Origin: JADFDG01 sp965232985
GTDB taxonomy: Bacteria; Pseudomonadota; Gammaproteobacteria; Pseudomonadales; JADFDG01
Direction: 5' to 3'
Assembly: GCA_965232985.1 (NCBI GenBank)
Contig: CBDDRC010000009.1
Location: 89,213 to 153,212, forward strand
Length of the DNA stretch: 64,000 nucleotides
The notes under the pieces were generated by a model. That model ran no database searches, was not told where the DNA came from, and worked only from the letters and a program-made list of their open reading frames with translations. Positions within the stretch are counted from its first letter, which is position 1. Every line of letters starts with the position of its first letter. Of the stretch, positions 62,120 to 64,000 are shown in pieces. The translations under genes were made by a program, and so were the position numbers.

Positions 62120-63238
62120 ATGGACTTCAGATTTTCCGACGAGCAACGCATGCTCGACGATTCGGCCAGTCGTTTTCTGGCCGGCAAGTACACTTTCGAA
62201 ACGTATCGGGCTGCGATTGCTGGTACCGAAGGCTACAACCCGGCACGTTGGCGCGAGATGGCCGAGCTGGGCTGGATGGCATCGCCGTTTCCGGAAGCCT
62301 GCGGTGGTTTTGGCGGTACGTTGATTGATACACAGTTGATCGCCAGGCGTCTTGGTGAGCGGCTTTGCGTCGATCCGTGGCTGACCTGCGCATTGTTGCC
62401 GGGCAAGGTGCTCGAATTCGTGGGCACGCCAGCCGCCCTGAAGCGCCTTGAGGCGATCGTATCGGGCGAGGCACACATGGCCCTGGCGGCGCTGGAAACC
62501 GGCGGCCATTACGATCTTCTCCACATCAACACACGGATTAAGGGAAGTGGTGGGCAGCAGGTATTGGACGGCCACAAGTCCGTGGTGTTTGGCGCCAAGG
62601 GTGCCAACAGTCTGCTGGTTACCGCGCGCGACGAAAAAGGCATGGCCGTGCTGCTTGAAGTGCCAGGCAATGCAGCCGGCGTGTCGATCAAGGACTACCG
62701 CGTGCTGGATGGCAGTCGGGCAGCAGAAGTGCAATTTACCGGAGTTAAATTGCCTGCAGAGGCGGTGCTGGCGCGCGGCGACGATGCGCTGAAGGCGGTC
62801 AGCCGGGCGGTTGATGTCGCGACGGCGGCGCAATGCGCCGACATGCTTGGTGCGATAGCGGCGGTATTCCGCAAGACGGTTGAGTACGCGCGGACACGTA
62901 AACAGTTTGGTACGACAATCGGCTCGTTCCAAGTGATTCAGCATTATCTGGTCGATATGTTCGTCGAGGTGCAACAGGCCGAGTCACTGGTCTGGATGGC
63001 GGGCATCCGCGGTGATACGGCAGTGGATAAAGAGCGGCAGATTGCGGTGTCCACGGCCAAAGCGTACCTGTGCCGATCAGCTGTGGCGGTAGCGCAGAAA
63101 GCCGTGCAGATCCATGGCGGCATTGGCATGACGGAGGAGCTGGACGTAGGGCACTATTTCCGTCGGGTCACGCACTACGCGGGTATGTACGGAGATCGTG
63201 ATTACCATGTGTCCCGGTATGCCTCGCTGATGGATTGA
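62120..63238 (+). CDS. Acyl-CoA dehydrogenase, second of a pair
   Basis: 372 residues. The N-terminal MDFRFSDEQRMLDDSASRFL and C-terminal AVQIHGGIGMTEELDVGHYF are family landmarks; the central domain is shorter and more divergent than in its neighbour. Adjacent unequal pairs like this often form alpha2beta2 heterotetramers with one active site per pair, as in actinobacterial steroid side-chain dehydrogenases. CGGAG precedes the ATG. Confidence 0.92.
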   Translation: MDFRFSDEQRMLDDSASRFLAGKYTFETYRAAIAGTEGYNPARWREMAELGWMASPFPEACGGFGGTLIDTQLIARRLGERLCVDPWLTCALLPGKVLEFVGTPAALKRLEAIVSGEAHMALAALETGGHYDLLHINTRIKGSGGQQVLDGHKSVVFGAKGANSLLVTARDEKGMAVLLEVPGNAAGVSIKDYRVLDGSRAAEVQFTGVKLPAEAVLARGDDALKAVSRAVDVATAAQCADMLGAIAAVFRKTVEYARTRKQFGTTIGSFQVIQHYLVDMFVEVQQAESLVWMAGIRGDTAVDKERQIAVSTAKAYLCRSAVAVAQKAVQIHGGIGMTEELDVGHYFRRVTHYAGMYGDRDYHVSRYASLMD

Positions 63239-63269
63239 AAAAGATCCGGATCAGGGCGAGGAGCCTGGC

Positions 63270-63494
63270 ATGAGAACAACAAAAACAATCATGCTGCTTG
63301 CCCTGATAACCGGCCCGGTTTCGGCCTGGGTAGAACTTCCTGTCGTTGCCAAATCGGCGCTCCGGCAATGCGAGTTGTCCATGTTGCCGGCGGCAGGAAA
63401 CGCGATCGTTGCGGCAAATCGTGGGCGCCGAAGCATTTCGGGCTTCAACAACCAGCAGAGCCAAATGGCAATCCATTCGCGTGCCGTTCCTTAA
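63270..63494 (+). CDS. Small exported peptide of unknown function
   Basis: 74 residues. ATG 63270 has GAGGAG nine bases upstream. A signal peptide (MRTTKTIMLLALITGPVSA) is clear. The mature 55 residues have one cysteine and no recognised motif. It lies between the acyl-CoA dehydrogenase pair and the GMC gene on the same strand. The good ribosome site and signal support translation, but the size leaves doubt. Confidence 0.55.
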   Translation: MRTTKTIMLLALITGPVSAWVELPVVAKSALRQCELSMLPAAGNAIVAANRGRRSISGFNNQQSQMAIHSRAVP

Positions 63495-63587
63495 TCACAA
63501 CTGGATGTTGACGCCGTATATCGTGCATGGAAACGGGGAGGCCCGCGTTTCCAATTTACTTTGAATGTGAATACCTGGAGATTATTC

Positions 63588-64000
63588 GTGCAGAACACAT
63601 TTGACTATATTGTTGTAGGCGCCGGTTCTGCCGGTTGCGTGGTGGCCAACAGGCTCAGCGGTCGCGGCCACTCGGTGTGCCTGATTGAGGCCGGTCCGGC
63701 GGATACCAGTCCGCTGATTCACGTGCCGTTTGGCGTGATCGGGCTGATTCGCGAAGGCAAGCACAACTGGGGTTATTACACGGAACCGGAACCGCAGTTG
63801 AATAATCGCCGCCTGTACTGGCCGCGCGGCAAAACACTCGGTGGCAGCAGTTCCATCAATGCGATGGTGTATATCCGTGGCAACCCCGCCGATTACGACG
63901 ACTGGGCTGCTGCCGGCAACGCCGGTTGGGCTTGGCAGGATCTGCTTCCCTTGTTCAAGGCGCTGGAGCACAACGAGCGCGGTGCCGATGCCTGGCATGG
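63588..64000 (+). CDS. GMC-family oxidoreductase (alcohol/choline dehydrogenase type), N-terminal part
   Basis: The first 137 residues lie in the window and the gene runs off the right end. It starts at a GTG (63588) with GGAG nine bases upstream. FAD site VVGAGSAGCVVANRLS is at the N-terminus. The GMC signature 1 PRGKTLGGSSSINAMVYIRG and GNPADYDDWAA follow. GMC enzymes oxidise alcohols to aldehydes or ketones; those beside acyl-CoA dehydrogenases and monooxygenases often act on alkanols. A link to the product of the copper monooxygenase is inferred. Confidence 0.93.
   Translation, partial: MQNTFDYIVVGAGSAGCVVANRLSGRGHSVCLIEAGPADTSPLIHVPFGVIGLIREGKHNWGYYTEPEPQLNNRRLYWPRGKTLGGSSSINAMVYIRGNPADYDDWAAAGNAGWAWQDLLPLFKALEHNERGADAWH

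Noticed and set aside
61343..62974. A 543-codon minus-strand frame opposite the acyl-CoA dehydrogenases
   Set aside because: It covers two well-defined dehydrogenase genes and has no family features.

Overview
The window reads as chromosomal DNA of a GC-rich gammaproteobacterium. The evidence is gene order: thrB, polA, engB, c5/c4-type cytochromes, dsbA and an endonuclease-family gene lie together as in Pseudomonas-type genomes, and hemF-aroE and gamma-carbonic anhydrase-prlC-yheV are also typical neighbours. I saw no rRNA, tRNA, transposase, integrase or CRISPR array. The genus cannot be named from this sequence. The abundance of Baeyer-Villiger monooxygenases, predicted metal-dependent hydrolases, a BtrH-type protein, PaaI thioesterases and paired acyl-CoA dehydrogenases suggests a hydrocarbon- or lipid-degrading lineage.

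Layout. Bases 1-9,900 hold housekeeping genes (hemF end, aroE, gamma-CA, prlC, yheV), a small secreted protein, a vanadium-haloperoxidase-like lipoprotein, a repeat-rich DUF2135-like lipoprotein, and znuBC. Bases 10,000-24,000 hold pbpG, znuA, thrB, a flavin monooxygenase, an esterase, polA, a Na+/Ca2+ antiporter, a vapBC pair, engB, two cytochromes c, dsbA and an endonuclease-family gene. Bases 24,100-35,640 are a near-complete Tad/Flp pilus locus, followed by recQ (35,777-37,633).

The notable part starts at 37,634. A complete copper membrane monooxygenase operon (pmoC-pmoA-pmoB type) keeps every published copper ligand checked here. It is followed by a small exported protein with a predicted N-terminal histidine, CopC, an unusual CopD-cytochrome c-thioredoxin-like fusion and another periplasmic protein. 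The same strand then carries an acyl-CoA ligase, a Baeyer-Villiger monooxygenase and an alpha/beta hydrolase. A second unit (49,118-55,232) carries a predicted metal-dependent hydrolase, a short-chain dehydrogenase, an esterase, a second Baeyer-Villiger monooxygenase and a second acyl-CoA ligase. Further right are a MerR regulator, a leftward operon of TetR, BtrH-like protein and three thioesterases, a second metal-dependent hydrolase, a pair of acyl-CoA dehydrogenases and the start of a GMC alcohol oxidase/dehydrogenase.

Reading these together (inference): the copper monooxygenase hydroxylates a hydrocarbon, probably a short alkane. The GMC and SDR enzymes oxidise the alcohol to a carbonyl compound, and the Baeyer-Villiger enzymes turn ketones into esters. 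The esterases split these, and the ligases, dehydrogenases and thioesterases handle the resulting acids. A near-palindrome, TTGGYCR-NN-YGRCCAA, occurs as an equally spaced pair (34 bp) in the pmoC promoter and in the metal-dependent hydrolase/acyl-CoA dehydrogenase intergenic region. A weaker single copy lies before the second unit. In both paired cases one copy fills the spacer behind a TTGACA -35 box. This suggests one regulon, plausibly under the TetR protein encoded at 59,072-59,698.
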